Assembly (NCBI GenBank): GCA_033439255.1
Contig: CM065885.1
Span: forward strand, 2,751,276-2,815,275
Length of the DNA: 64,000 nucleotides
Reading direction: 5' to 3'
Source of the DNA: Hericium rajendrae
Taxonomy: Eukaryota > Basidiomycota > Agaricomycetes > Russulales > Hericiaceae
Part shown: in pieces, positions 1 to 11,090 of the stretch
Layout of the letters: each line of letters starts with the position of its first letter
How positions within the stretch are numbered: the stretch's first letter is position 1
The notes under the pieces: generated by a model
The model's database searches: none
What the model was told of the DNA's origin: nothing
The model's input: the letters and a program-made list of their open reading frames with translations, nothing else
Made by a program: the position numbers and the translations under genes

Positions 1-138
1 CGGGTCAGCGATGGCCTGGAAGGAGAAGTCGCTGAAGAACGAGTTGCCCTGGAAGTTGTCACTGAGAGAGTAGGTCGCGGCCAAGCTACGGCTGGCGAGA
101 AGCAAGGACAGGAAGACGGAGGAGACGGAGAGCTTCAT
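1..138 (-). CDS. GH16 family secreted beta-glucanase-like protein, 5' end only
   Basis: The reading frame starts at the ATG at 138 and runs off the left edge. It encodes a signal peptide (MKLSVSSVFLSLLLASRSLA) and then the start of a mature protein, ATYSLSDNFQGNSFFSDFSF. This matches closely the N-terminus of the complete GH16 gene at 37784-39240, including the stretch FQAI-DP that ends exon 1 there. By that comparison the first intron should begin about 16 bases outside the window. GH16 fungal proteins of this type are secreted and act on beta-1,3/1,4 or beta-1,3/1,6 glucans, including the fungus's own wall. The catalytic region lies outside the window, so activity cannot be judged here. Confidence 0.8.
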   Translation of the reverse strand, partial: MKLSVSSVFLSLLLASRSLAATYSLSDNFQGNSFFSDFSFQAIADP

Positions 139-141
139 TTT

Positions 142-176
142 GGCGGGGGGAGGGAGGGAGGGAGGGAGGGGGCGGG
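142..176 (-). promoter_or_regulatory. CT-rich tract directly upstream of the GH16 start codon
   Basis: Read on the minus strand, this is an almost pure pyrimidine run (CCCTCCCTCCC repeats) ending just before the ATG at 138, with TATACCC immediately upstream of it. Pyrimidine-rich tracts next to the transcription start are common in strongly expressed fungal genes. The paralog at 39240 lacks a comparable tract, so the two copies may be regulated differently. Confidence 0.45.
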
Positions 177-2926
177 TATACGAGGAATGAACGACTGAAG
201 AAACGACCTGTGGTGCTCTGCAAAACATGGAACGAACATACCTGTATTTATACGCAAGGGGCCTCAAACGCGAGAGTAGAGAGGGTCGCCGACCATGCGG
301 GGGGTTGTCAGGAGAACGCAGGGCGCTACAAATTTTTCGAATGCGGGCGTGTGTCCGATGTCACATTGCAGGTTGCCAGCAAAGCAGCAGCGAGAGAAAC
401 AGTAGACCTTTGATCAATTTGCACATGCTTCAAGACGAATTGGAAGAAAGATGCGCGGGAATGTCCGCTTTGAGAAATCTGCACGAGAAATTTACCACCT
501 CGAAGCAGTTTTGGTGACCACGGAGATCAAGTATCGTTAGGGCGCACAAGACGACGATGGCCTCATCGTGCGCTCCCCATGGCCGAAGTCAGCTAATTGG
601 GAGCTGACAGCGCTGATCGGTGGGAATGTTATGATTGCGAAGCCGACCGCTGCATATTTGAAGATCACAAGACATATGATTGTTGCGACATACCGTGCGG
701 TCGAGGGAGAAAGGTGTTCTGGGCAAGATGAAAACGGCAGATAAGATTGAAATGAAGCCGCCGGGAACACGAGGCACCGAACCTCGCCACGCCAGATTGC
801 CTTTTCTGCTCAGCTCCGACCTTCCGACTCGGAGCCGCAATTTTGAAACGGTGCGCCCTTCGTCGTCGGCCGTAGTTCAGAGCTCTGGTCTGCACACCAT
901 AAAATTAATGATGGAAGAAAGACATCGGGGCCTCGGGTGAACCCACTCACCATTTTTCTATCAGGCCCATCTAACTTGCGAGCATGGCCGCGGCGTACGT
1001 CGACTACCATATACTCTTGGACACAGCGATTCTACCGGCGGATATTCGGCGGCGGGCCATACAATAGCAACGATGATGACCAGTCAAGTGACGAATAGAA
1101 GCGAACAAAACGCAGCGATATCCGCGCTCGCTCGCGGGGCAGCCTAAAACCAGATGACCCGTTGGCAGGCTGGCAGCGGGTCGACTTCGCGGAGGCAACT
1201 ACATCGCACCGATGTCCGGAAGTGCGATACTACGCAGTTGGCCATAAGGTAGACCTTGGCGATTCTGACGCTGCCGCCGGCCTCGTGACGTTCATCTCGC
1301 AAGAATGCGGGCCACGAAAGGAGACGTGCCGCGGTTCAGGATGCCGAGAAGACCGCAGAAACGCGTTAAGAGGCCAGAGCGGACGCAGAAGGAAGTGCCC
1401 GCGCACGCGTACGAGGGGAGTCCACCTCAGTCGGCCGGTCTTATGTCCAATGCTCTATTCAGGTGACGTCCCCGGTGCACAGAACTGTGGAGTAACAACA
1501 CATGAAGACCGCCGCATAGAAGCACAATGCACCATAATTGGTAGCGCGAGCGCATGCGCACATGCTGGACTTCTTGAATATGGAGGGGGACGCACGCGCC
1601 AACGCTGGTGTCACGAGCTAAGATAAAATGCTTTGCAAATTCCTCCGATTATCTGTCCGGGTGCACAAGTCCCATATTATACAGCAGATACTGCGTGCCG
1701 ACTATAGATGGATGCGAACGTCCTACTGTCTGTGCTGATATATTCCTCAACCGCGAAACCGTGATGTCCCACCGCTCATGATGCGTTGGGCGTGCCCTTA
1801 AACCTAGAGGACATCGTCAGCGCGCGAAGGATAGAAGGGGACGGGGAGACGGACAGCTGCCACCACGACGCGAAGAAGGGGAGGCCGAATCCTATCCCGA
1901 AGAAGAGGGTAAATTTGGTGCGGAGGGCGTTCTTGCCAGTGTGATGCGCGAATGGAATGTTTCCCTATGAAACAACGTGGTGAGGCTCAATAGCCAGTAT
2001 GCAGATTGAACACGATGCATACCTGGTAATCGGGACCTCCCCCTGGCCTCAGGCCACGCTTGGCCATAATCTGTCCATTAAGAGGTAATCTCCGAAGACG
2101 GAGCGCAGACGCGGGGATGCGCGCAAGTGATGAAGACATCGCAAGTCAAGGTCGTTCGAAAAGGGGATGCGAAGGTGGTGTGGTGAGCGAGTTCAATAAT
2201 GCCCATAATGCGTAGAAATGCAGTAGCTTTTATTGAGAACGCGCCTCCTAAGACGGGGCCAGACGAGCGCACAAGCGACGAGCTGGAGCGGCGCAGAGCA
2301 GCCTCGGAGGGTCCGTTGCACCATAGAGCATGGCTAGAGCACCTTTAGTCCGCGTGACTGCGGGGAAAGGAGGCTTGCAGGCGGCGCTCGCAGACGATCT
2401 AGAGGCGTCGCGCGCCTGAACGCAAGATCGCCTAGGCGAGATATCGCTTCCGCTCACGGACAATACGATCTTGGTCCAGAAGTGACAGATCCAAACGCCA
2501 TGAGCGGTGCGGGCGGTGCCGACGTCGAGATTCCCCTGCAAAATAGGCCCAGTGACACTCGACAGGATGAAATATGAACCTGAATGAAGGAAGGTGCGCA
2601 ATGTTGAGTGATGTCACGGACGATTGTCTCTTGCACCTGGACTGCAGTCGCGCGGCGGCGCGATCGACCCAGAAGTCATCTAGGCCGGCGGCTCGGACGA
2701 TGGCCCCTGTCTCGGGAACTCTTGACAATTCCAAAGCGTATGATAGCGTCGCTTCTGGACGCGCATGATAGGTCGAGGACGGGGGGAGATGGAAGGAACG
2801 AGCGCGTCCATACAGGCGATCGTTGAGGGAATGTACATGTAGTACGGTCTCCAGGTCGCGATCGCGAAGCCCGCGACACGAACAGAATTGGTCTCTATAG
2901 ATTACTGGCCTCGTAGTGAAGACATA
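177..2926. other. Gene-free stretch
   Basis: Only short, overlapping open frames are present, many without an ATG, and none gives a convincing splice-joined protein. I see no repeat or RNA gene before the tRNA at 2927. Confidence 0.5.
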
Positions 2927-3022
2927 GCCGCGTTGGCGTAGAGGTAGCGCGTCCCACTTGTAAGCCGATTTTACAATCGCTTCGATATGGGAAGGTCACT
3001 CGTTCAATCCGGGTACGTGGCA
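2927..3022 (+). tRNA. tRNA-Thr: tRNA-Thr (anticodon TGT) with a 24-base intron
   Basis: A full cloverleaf can be folded. The acceptor stem GCCGCGT (2927-2933) pairs with ACGTGGC (3015-3021), with discriminator A at 3022. The D stem is GCGT/GCGC around loop AGAGGTA. The anticodon stem TCCCA (2952-2956) pairs with TGGGA (2988-2992). The T stem ACTCG/CGGGT encloses TTCAATC. The anticodon is TGT at 2959-2961. An intron at 2963-2986 sits after the base 3' of the anticodon, the canonical nuclear tRNA intron position. The internal A and B boxes are intact. Confidence 0.93.
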
Positions 3023-3043
3023 CTGCCATAAGAAGAGGCGTTC

Positions 3044-3052
3044 TTTTTTTTT
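3044..3052 (+). terminator. Pol III T-run terminator of tRNA-Thr
   Basis: A run of nine T residues begins 22 bases after the tRNA 3' end, on the coding strand, as expected for RNA polymerase III termination. Confidence 0.8.
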
Positions 3053-4599
3053 CATTCACCCCTGCAATCTAGTGACTTTAGCCTGCGTACTCAAACCGAG
3101 TGTCCCTCAGTTTCCCCCAAACATGAAACGTTTCTACTGATTGCGAATAAATTTTGCATCATTCGGCGCCTTTAATCGGTCCGACTTCTGGACCTGTTGT
3201 TTCCTGCTTCCTTCTACGTCGCTGGTGAGCGGTGTCGGCAATATATATGTAAGTACTTGATAAAAACCTTGTATGATACAATTTCTCCCATGTACGTACC
3301 ATCGCACGTACAGCCCGCTGGACTATGAGTGGCAAGAATCCGGGTTTCACAGCAGTGAAGACGTATTTCGATTCTCTCAAACAAGGGCTGTGCTGCTCAA
3401 GAGTGAATTCCGGATGCAGCTAGGAAGGACATCGCCGTCCGTACCCCGCCTTCCAGCTCGCATTTCCCATGCGCCCCATCCATCATCTCCCACCCACACG
3501 AACCAGCAGCAACTTTAAAAATCTGCACGGCTTTCCCACCGTGTATCGCCATGGATCATACGCGCCCCAACGTTGCGGAGAGGTGTTAGAAGTACAGGTC
3601 CTAAGTATCCAGACACCGCGACGACGCTGCAAACACTAATACTTTCAACGCCGTTCAATCCCACGGATGTCCCGCAGCACCGGCGGGTTCCTACCAATAC
3701 ACGCACTATGACCATCTCCGCCTACGCATCCTAACGCGCCGATGCGACGAAGCGGCGTCCTCGGATTGAGCGGGGTCTCATGCGCGCCGGCAGAAGACGG
3801 AGAGGCGGCGCATATATTCGCCGGCGGTGTGCGTCCGTCCATGTTGGTGCTGAGAGAACAGTTCGCGGAGACGAAGGTGGGCTGGCCGACGCGCGCAGCG
3901 GACTGCTTCTGGACAAGTCGTCCGCGCACACACACGGACTCGATGGCGTCTGACGTCCGCAGATCCTGGCGCGCGGGATGCACGCGCGTGAGATGCGGCG
4001 GCGCGGACTCTGCATTCCATCGCCGTCGTGCGTCTGTCTTCATTTCCGACTCTGCGCGGCTTGATAGCATCAATAAGATCGGTAGCTGTCTGACATAGAC
4101 AGGCGATGCGAACCAAGATCTCGACAGTCCACGCAGGCGGCGAAGAAGCGGGCGCGGGCGCCCGATCCCGCTGTCGTGGTGCGAATCCCGAAGCACCGCG
4201 TCCACTGTCTACAGCAGCGTCACGGCGCCGTACCACCGCGGCCGCGCGCCGTTCCGGCGTTGCGTGCGCGCGCCAGATCGGTCTATCCTCACTCGACCGC
4301 TGGTGATGCACGCATCGCCCTTCGTCGTCTTTGCGTCGATCCGGCGCAGCACACGCGGGGGAAGAACAAAGCCGGCGCAGCGGACACGGTCCCGACACCG
4401 CCCCTCCACGTCCCAACCACTCGCCATCTCAGCACGCCCTGGTTCCTGGCCCGATGCTGGGGTACGCGCGCGGCGCGTCGAGCGATCGGTCTTGTCCTTC
4501 AAGTCGACGGGGAGTGCGTTTTCAGGGCTGGGTTGGCGTGGAGGACGGGCGCTGGCGGGCGGGACGGCGGCGGCTGATGCGGGGTGCAGAGACGGGGGG
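3053..4599. other. Gene-free, GC-rich stretch with possible family relic
   Basis: Long frames on both strands between 3645 and 4600 overlap one another and reflect high GC rather than coding. Around 3870-3910 the plus strand (ACGAAGGTGGGCTGGCCGAC) resembles the short second exon of the seven-helix family (ACAAAGGTGGGCAAGGCGCA), and just upstream GGCGGCGCATATAT recurs in the decayed copy at 4600-5209. It may be a further scrambled piece of that family. Confidence 0.3.
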
Positions 4600-5209
4600 C
4601 ACTGCGCAGCGCGTTCGAGATGGCGACGCGCTCGCCTTCCTCCATGTCGCGACGTTCCGCGGGCATCGCGAACGACCGCGATGCCAGCACGGGCGGTGGG
4701 TCGCTGCTGATTGTGCAGCAGGTATTGTTGAGCACGGGGCAGCGATGCGCGTCGACGCTGGTACAGCTCGCGGGCTTCCAGCGAGCCGGGGCAGGACGGA
4801 CGGGACGGGCGGCGCATATATCCACGCTGGCGATGGAGCACACGCTGACGGGCGCGACGTGTCTTTCGATGCTGACGGCGGCATAGCGTACTGCGCGGCG
4901 GACGGTGGGTCTGTCCTGCGCAGGACGATCGCGGCGTCGTCCTGGCCTGCACGTGCACGGCGGGGTGGAGCGTCCTGCTGGTGCGTGGACGAGAATGCCG
5001 CGTTGCGATGTTTGGATAGATGGGGGTCCTGATGTTCTGGCTGGCGACGCGCGACCGGTGTGAAGGCGGGGTTTTATGTTTTCCAGGTTAGCGCGGAGAG
5101 GCTGATGGGAGCATAAGGCGTGGTGTGGGATTGAGGATGCAAGCTGTGCGAGCTCGTGTCAGGCTCAGCGGAGGCACACAAGCTGGCGTGTGTTTCTGGG
5201 AGGTGCTGA
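4600..5209 (+). pseudogene. Decayed copy of the seven-helix membrane protein family
   Basis: The plus strand contains recognisable pieces of the family found intact at 20545-21593 and 24786-25834, in the same order. A segment at about 4700-4880 reads LLIVQQVLLS and STLVQLAGF, then TLAMEHTLTGA (family: [30 protein letters not shown]). A segment at about 4919-4985 reads LRRTIAA and then a heavily shortened fifth-helix exon. A last segment at about 5060-5209 reads [26 protein letters not shown] and [10 protein letters not shown]. The short second exon is missing, the fifth-helix exon has a large deletion, frames shift several times and stops interrupt it. It lies in opposite orientation to the intact copies, about 12 kb from the nearest one. 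Confidence 0.85.
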
Positions 5210-7212
5210 TGGGTTAGTGGCCTCTCGATGTTAAAAGCGGACACCTACGGACTATTTGAGTAAATGTAGGGCCTTAGCTTTTTGCTGTCGTGGTACGCGA
5301 CCCTTGATCCGTGCGCAGAGGCGGCGGAGTCTGGTGCGATGCTGGGGCTCTACCGACATCACTTTCGTCAACGCTAAACGCACGAGAGTCCGGAGTGAAA
5401 CGTCTCTGGGAACTATGATCGCTTCCCTACGTTTTGACGCTCGCCGTCCCGCGCGGTCTCGGGTTCCGCGCGAGACGATGGAAACGTGCCGATGCGTGTG
5501 CGGCCGAGATGGGGTTCGCGTTCGGAGGAGGCCTCGTGAGGCCGCGTCGGTTGAGTGGTCTTGTCCTGTGACGCGTGCGTGGCGAGGTTTCAGGGCTTCG
5601 ATCGAGGTACTTGGAGTTCATCGCATGGCGCGAGTGCCAGTTTCGCGCGTTGTTTTGTGTAAAGGCGGGCACTGGCAGACGGGACGGATGGCGGCGGAGG
5701 GGGCGTGTGGCTGGGACCGACTGGCGCGGAATTCACAAACGGAGGGACACTGTGCATGGGTCCTGCGCGTTCGAGATGGTGCGCGGCTCGATCTGTCTTG
5801 TTGTTTCGGGACTTGTCGCAAGGGCGTGGTGGTGACGGCGCGTCGAAGAGCTCAGTTCTGTGGTCGAGCGAGCTGTAGGATGTCGATCGGAGCAGCGAAG
5901 GGGTGGACTGACATGTCGTCCATGAAGAGTCGAGCTCAAGCCCCCGTCAACGATATGGGTCTGCTAGGCGGACGATTGTGACGTGACACTTCGTTGACGC
6001 ACGAACAGCGGTGAAAAGTCATCGCGATCGGCAACCGTTTTTCAAGGACTTTTGAAGGCTTTGATTACATATAGGACATACCTCTGGGCCAATGGCATTG
6101 GTGGCGTTTGAGAATGGTGAGCAGGCGTAACGTCGGGGTGTTGACGGCGGCGATCGACGCAGCGTGTAAAGACGAGTTTGGCGATCCGGCCACAAGAGAT
6201 CCAGATCTCGACGGGCCTGACGCGCTCGTCACGCCTCTCAGAAGAGACCTGCAAGCGTCTCTGTGACGCTCCGATACTCGAGCCATCTGCCTGCTCTCAT
6301 TCATCTGGCACGGTCCGGTCACGACAGGCGCATGCGCCATCCCCCGACTTCTCCTTTCCCCTCCCCGACCTCCAAGCCCCCGCCGGCTCCTCCCAGCACG
6401 AACACCACCAGCAGCACTCCTACCCGCACAGCACGCCCTCCGCCCTCCCGCCCCTCCCGCTCAAACAGCCCACCTCGCGAGCCTCCGCGAAATGCGCCGC
6501 ATCCGTGTGAGATCGCCGAAGCCACCACCTCCAACCTCGACGACGGAGACGCGTTCCTTGCGGACATGACTGCACAGTCTGCCTCTGCTCGAACGGCGCA
6601 CCAGACTGGGGCGCCCTCTACGTCGCCGCGCTCGACGCGCACAGGCGCGTTCATACGCCTTGTTCCTCGAGCCGGGGTTGGGAGCGCGGGGCTGCTTGTG
6701 GGCGCGGGGGCGGGCCATTCGATGTGCAGGCGTTCGCGGCGTCGATGTTCGCTTTGGGCGGCCTCAGGACTGCTGAGGGGGCACGCGAGAGCCGCGAGCG
6801 CGGGACATCTGCGCGCGCGACGGTGCTCGCGTAACAGGCGAACCCGCCGCGCCGTCCTCCGCCTCCAACGTCCACCCCACCCACGCGCAAGCCCACACGC
6901 ACCGCAAAACATATTCCGCTGCGCTGCCCCGCTCCCCTGCCGTCCTCGCGCCGCAATTTACCTGCCCGCGTGCACGCCTGCGCCCTCGCACCCCCACGAC
7001 GGAGCTCGAGGACGCCGGCGTACCGTGTATCTGCGCATCGGGTTCGCCGAGGTACGTGTGTTCCTCTTCCTGCTGGTTGTACGGGCACGAGCGGCGACGC
7101 ACATCGTGTGCCTGTGGTGCGCGGCGCGTGCGCGGTACGCACTCCCCTTCCTGCCCTCCCTCCCCTCCTGCCTTCGTACCGCGCTCTCAGCCCGCCCGCC
7201 CTTCCTCCCATC
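5210..7212. other. Gene-free stretch with a diverged duplication
   Basis: The part at about 5545-5785 is a diverged duplicate of about 4480-4620. Both contain GGTCTTGTCCT, TTCAGGGCT, a GGGCG(C/A)TGGC..GACGGGACGG block and GCGTTCGAGATGG in the same order. Around 6060-6100 is a segment resembling 11765-11815 in inverted orientation. The long plus-strand frame from about 6263 is Pro/Arg/Ser-rich and looks like GC-driven openness. I do not support a gene here. Confidence 0.4.
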
Positions 7213-7215
7213 TCA

Positions 7216-7364
7216 CACTGCCCACATCACTCACTTTTTCCCAAGATATAGTGTAGAAAATATTTTAGAAATAGATAGTCTTTTTTCCTAGGGAAGAAAA
7301 AATATCTTTTTCTAAGGTCTTTTCCACACTATATCTTGGAAAAAAGTGAGTCATGCAGGCAGTG
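7216..7364. mobile_element. 149-bp palindromic MITE-like element with 3-bp TCA flanks (CACTA/CMC-like)
   Basis: The left end CACTGCCCACATCACTCAC mirrors the right end, whose reverse complement is CACTGCCTGCATGACTCAC. Pairing continues through TTTTTCCCAAGATATAGTGT and almost the whole interior, so the element can fold into one long imperfect hairpin with a small loop near 7290-7293. It is flanked by TCA at 7213-7215 and 7365-7367. CACTG termini with a 3-bp duplication fit the CACTA/Mirage/Chapaev group. The element is much more AT-rich than its surroundings. No transposase is encoded. Confidence 0.8.
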
Positions 7365-7367
7365 TCA

Positions 7368-8132
7368 ATCGCGCGCGCGCTACTCGACGCCGCCGACCCC
7401 GGCACCGGCGCCGACCCCGGCACCGGCGCCGCCCCGCCAAGCCACGTCGTCGCCTCCCGCCTTCTCTCCTCCCCGCCAAGACGAACGCAGACCTCGAGCA
7501 GGAGGGGGCTGCGCCGCGCTTCGGAGGGCGCGTCGCATGCGGGCCTGTCGCTCAGATGGGCGGTCTGCCGTGGCGCTGTTGGGGAGGGCTCAGGGGAGTG
7601 CGTCCTGCGTGTATGCTGTCGGACGGGGTGGGCGTGTGCGGTAATTGTGGTGTTTTGAGTCTCGTGAAGCGTTCGTAGCTGCTTGGCATCTGCCGGGGCA
7701 TAGAGGCTGCGGGTTTTCCTTGTCAAGCATGGTGCTTGGGTCTTGTGGACGTTTTGACCTGTCTTCGACAGAGTGCTGACGCAACGGGACAGGACGATGT
7801 CTCTCTGTGCGCAGCTGTCTACCGTTGCTTGATAATACTGTTTTTTCTGCTACCAGATTCCTTATTGTCATGTGAAGGCCGCGATAGATCTCTCTCTGGA
7901 TCCTGAGACTATCAAAAGGATACTAACTCCCCATGCTTTCATGCCGCACGGTGCAGCGATGAAGACATTCCGCTGTGCGGGGTCTTGTCCTTTCGTCCAT
8001 ACATATCGAAAAATTTCGCATCCTAGTTGTAGTTGCTGATACATCAAATTCCGACCTAATAGTACTGTATATATCCCAATTCCCAGTAAGATCGCCACAA
8101 CATTACAGCAACTACAAAACACACCATCCACC
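7368..8132. other. Spacer with a short tandem repeat; 3' flank of gene A
   Basis: At about 7398-7432 the 18-base unit GACCCCGGCACCGGCGCC occurs twice in tandem. No gene is supported. The last few hundred bases are AT-rich and probably include the 3' untranslated region of the minus-strand gene ending at 8133. Confidence 0.4.
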
Positions 8133-10696
8133 CTACCGATTCCGCCTAATCGACGCCCTCAAATGCTCCGCGCCGTACTTATCAAGCCCGGACAGGCTGA
8201 GCTCCTGCCCGAGGAACTTGACGAGCACCTCCGGCTCGCGGTTGCCCTTCTTCGTGCGCCGCTCGGCCAGCAGGCGCGCGAGCGCACACACGCCCGCGCC
8301 GAACATGTCGCGGCGCACGTCCGTGTGACGCGCGAGGTACTCCTCGACGGGCACGAAGTGCCGGCGCAGCAGGCCCTCCGAGATGCGCAGGCGCGACGCT
8401 ATCACACGCATCGTCAGCGGCGCGCTACAGAAAGAGAGGGGAAGACGCACTCCACGACGTGGTCATCACGACGGCCCACAGATGCTCCGGCGGCTCCCAC
8501 CGTGCATCGGGGTGCGCCGCGTTATGCTGCATCAGCTCCGCGAGCGCGCGGCGCAGCATCTCGCTGACGTGGATGACGCCGCGCTCGTCCATCGCGGTGC
8601 TGTCGAACGGCGAGAGCGTGTCCGAGACGACGGTGCGGTGCGGGACGTTCCACTCGATGAGCCACACGCCGACGAGGATGCTGTTCGTCGGGAGGAGCAC
8701 CGTCGAGCGCCGCATGTTGTATGTCAGCCACTGGTCCGGCTGCTTCGAGTCCGCCGTGCAGCGCGCCCACTCCGGCTTCGTCTTGTCGCGCCGCGTGCGC
8801 GCCTGTGCGGATGCGTCAGCGGATGGGGGGTGAGGAAGGGAGGGGGGACAAACCTTGGCCCAGGAGAAGGTGATGTAGCGCCGGTGGTCCGGCGTTGCGG
8901 GCGCGTTGACGAAGAGCTCCTTCTGCGGGAAGCCGCTGCGGAGGTAGCGCTCCTCGATGTCCTTGTACGTCGTGAGCTCGGCCTGGTGCTCGAGGACCTG
9001 CGGGCGGGTTAGCGGGGCGCGGGTCGGCGGCGCGGGGGCGGGGCGCACCTCGGGCACGGCGAGGCGCGAGAGGACGTGCTCGCGCCACATCTGCTCGCAG
9101 TGGTCGAGGATCTCGGGCAGCTCGGTCTTGCCGAGGAGGTCGCCGGTGATCTCGCAGGTGACGAGCTCCATGTCGCGCGTGCCGAGCCTGCGGGGCGTGA
9201 GCGGCGTAAAGAGAGAAAAAGGGCGGGCGCACCGTGCATGGGAGAGTGAGCAGGTCTTGCGCCCGCCCTTGAAGAGCTCCTTGCAGCGCCACTTGCCGAT
9301 GACGCCCCGCGCGGACGTGCCGCCGCAGTTCGTGCAGCGGCGGTACTTGTCCGAGCACGTCAGACACATGATCTACATTTGCGAATTAGCAGCGCGCCCG
9401 CCCAGTAAACACCCCACGCACCTCCGCCGTAAACGCAATCACCCCCCGCCCCTTCGCCACGAACCCCCCATGCCCCTTCACATGCAAACACACATCACAC
9501 ATCGCCGGCGCGCTCACGTCCTCCATCTCCGTGCTGCGCTTGCGGCTCGGCACGGCGGGCATGTACGGCTTGCAGTCGAGGCACGTGAAGTGCATCGCGT
9601 ACGGCACCTCCAGCTCCTCCTTGCTCCCGCGCAGGAGCAGCTTCGCCATGAGCGCGCCGCACTGCACGCACGCGACGTTGTGCCCCTCGACGAGCTTCGC
9701 CGCGCGCTTGCCCTTCGCCGCGGACGTCGACGCGGCGGGCGCCGGGTCGTCCGCGGGCGCGTCGGGGCTCTGCTCCGCGTCCGCGCCGCCGCTGCCGCTC
9801 GTGCTCGCGGGCGTCTCGCCCGCACTGCCGCTCGCGGGCGTCGCGCCCCCCGCGCTGCCGCTCGCCATGCTCGAGGGCGTCTCGCCGAGCGTCGTCGACG
9901 GGCGTGGGGGCGGGGGCGGGGGCAGCTCGAGCGCGCCGCCGAGGAAGTCGACGGCGCTCTCGGCGGTCCAGAGGCTCGGCTCCGGGAAGAGCGAGTTGAT
10001 GAACTGCGCCTGCGCGGCGTCGAGCATGGGCGCGAGCTCGGGCGGGTAGGACGCGGTGTGCTGCGCGACGTGGAAGCCCGCGAGGAGCGTGTCCCAGTCT
10101 GGGTTCGCTGCGGCGTTCAGCAGGGGGCTCGTGTCTGCGCTGCCGGCGTACGAGGTCGGGAGGCCGGGATTTGTGTTGTTCGAGTTGTTTGTGTCGTTTG
10201 TGTTGTTTGCGTTGTTTGCGTTGTTTGCGTTGTTTGCGTTGTTTGCGTTCATGTTTGCGTTGGGGAACGTTTGTGGTGGGGCGGGCGCGGACTGGAAGTG
10301 GGCGATCGCGAGCTCGGCCTCGCGCGCGCGGCGCTGGGCCTCGCTTTGCTGGCGCCCGGCCTCGGCGATCTGGAGCTCGAGCTCGCGGATGCGGCGTGTT
10401 TCGCGGAGGATCTCGAGTTGCGTTGCCTGGTCGTTCTCGGGCGTGCGGGAGGACGAGGCGGTGGGCTGAGACATGGAGGACATCGGGAGGTAGTTGCTTG
10501 TGCTGGGCGCGTAGGACTGCTGATACAGCTGCTGCTGCTGTTGATTCGGCGGCGGAGGCTGTTGACTCGATTGTTGGTGCTGTTGATGTGGTTGCTCATG
10601 CTGGGAGGAGCCGGTGGGATTGAGGAAGTCGGGGAGGGTGAAGATGGAGTCGTGGGGGTGTGGGTTGCTAGCGTTGTATTGACCAAAGGGATCCAT
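8133..10696 (-). CDS. Uncharacterised Cys-rich zinc-finger-like protein A
   Basis: This is a six-exon gene of about 780 residues. The ATG at 10696 (context AGCCATGG) was preferred because the frame further upstream runs into the 5' repeat. Exons are about 9422-10696, 9233-9372, 9049-9187, 8854-8997, 8457-8802 and 8133-8424; the donor of exon 5 is unclear. The N-terminus is disordered: poly-Gln, an Asn/Ala tract from a 9-base repeat at about 10195-10250, and a short helix TQLEILRETRRIRELEL. Next come paired CxxC motifs (CVQCG, CLDC, CDVC, CLTCSDKYRRCTNCGG) likely to bind zinc, then a globular region with MELVTCEITGDLL and a C-terminal helical part (PVEEYLARHTDVRRDMFG). Gene B is a same-strand paralog throughout. 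I do not recognise the family; a nuclear or regulatory role is only a guess from the zinc-binding motifs. Confidence 0.75.
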
Positions 10697-10721
10697 GGCT
10701 GCAGTCGCGGTAAGAACTGTC

Positions 10722-11090
10722 TCGTTCAAAACCTTGTGCGGTCGCTGATGGGTTGGCTTCCCTTCCCCTGTTGATTAAGTGTCTGCTCGTATCAAAAGTT
10801 GAGAAACAGAGTATAACGAGGCAAATACGCACTCACCAGATCTACGGACCTTGAGCGAGCAGATGGTCGAACGTGAGTAGCCTCACGAGGAATACGACCT
10901 GTGTCGTTCAAAACCTTGCGCGATGATACCTTTCGTCGAGGCAGTCGTTGATGGGTTATTTCCCTTCCCTATTACTTCAGTGTCTGCTCGTATCAAAGTT
11001 GAGAGACAAAGTATATCGAGGCGAATAAACACTCACCAGATCTACCGACGTTGAGCGAGCAGATGGTTGAACGTGATAGCCTCACGCGGG
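10722..11090. repeat. Tandem direct repeat, about 170 bp, two diverged copies
   Basis: Copy 1 (10722-10888) and copy 2 (10904-11090) share in order TCGTTCAAAACCTTG, GTCG(C/T)TGATGGGTT, CCCTTCCC, GTGTCTGCTCGTATCAAA, GTTGAGA(A/G)ACA, ACTCACCAGATCTAC, TTGAGCGAGCAGATGGT and AGCCTCACG. Copy 2 carries about 23 extra bases near its start. The repeat begins 26 bases upstream of gene A's ATG, so it forms its 5' leader and promoter region. Confidence 0.85.

Noticed and set aside
1162-1626. 154-codon plus-strand frame
   Set aside because: It starts with TTG, not ATG, its composition is unlike a protein, and it has no neighbours to splice to.
3645-4958. Several long frames on both strands
   Set aside because: Arg/Ala/Pro/Ser-rich frames overlap each other in a very GC-rich region, with no splice-supported model. 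Family similarity in the right half is on the plus strand and broken.
6263-7291. 342-codon plus-strand frame ending inside the palindromic element
   Set aside because: Low-complexity Pro/Arg/Ser composition, no family, and the end is supplied by the transposon-like element.
8957-10774. 605-codon plus-strand frame
   Set aside because: It lies opposite gene A, is Arg/Val/Leu-rich with long VCVV repeats, and is the mirror of A's Asn/Ala codons and GC bias.
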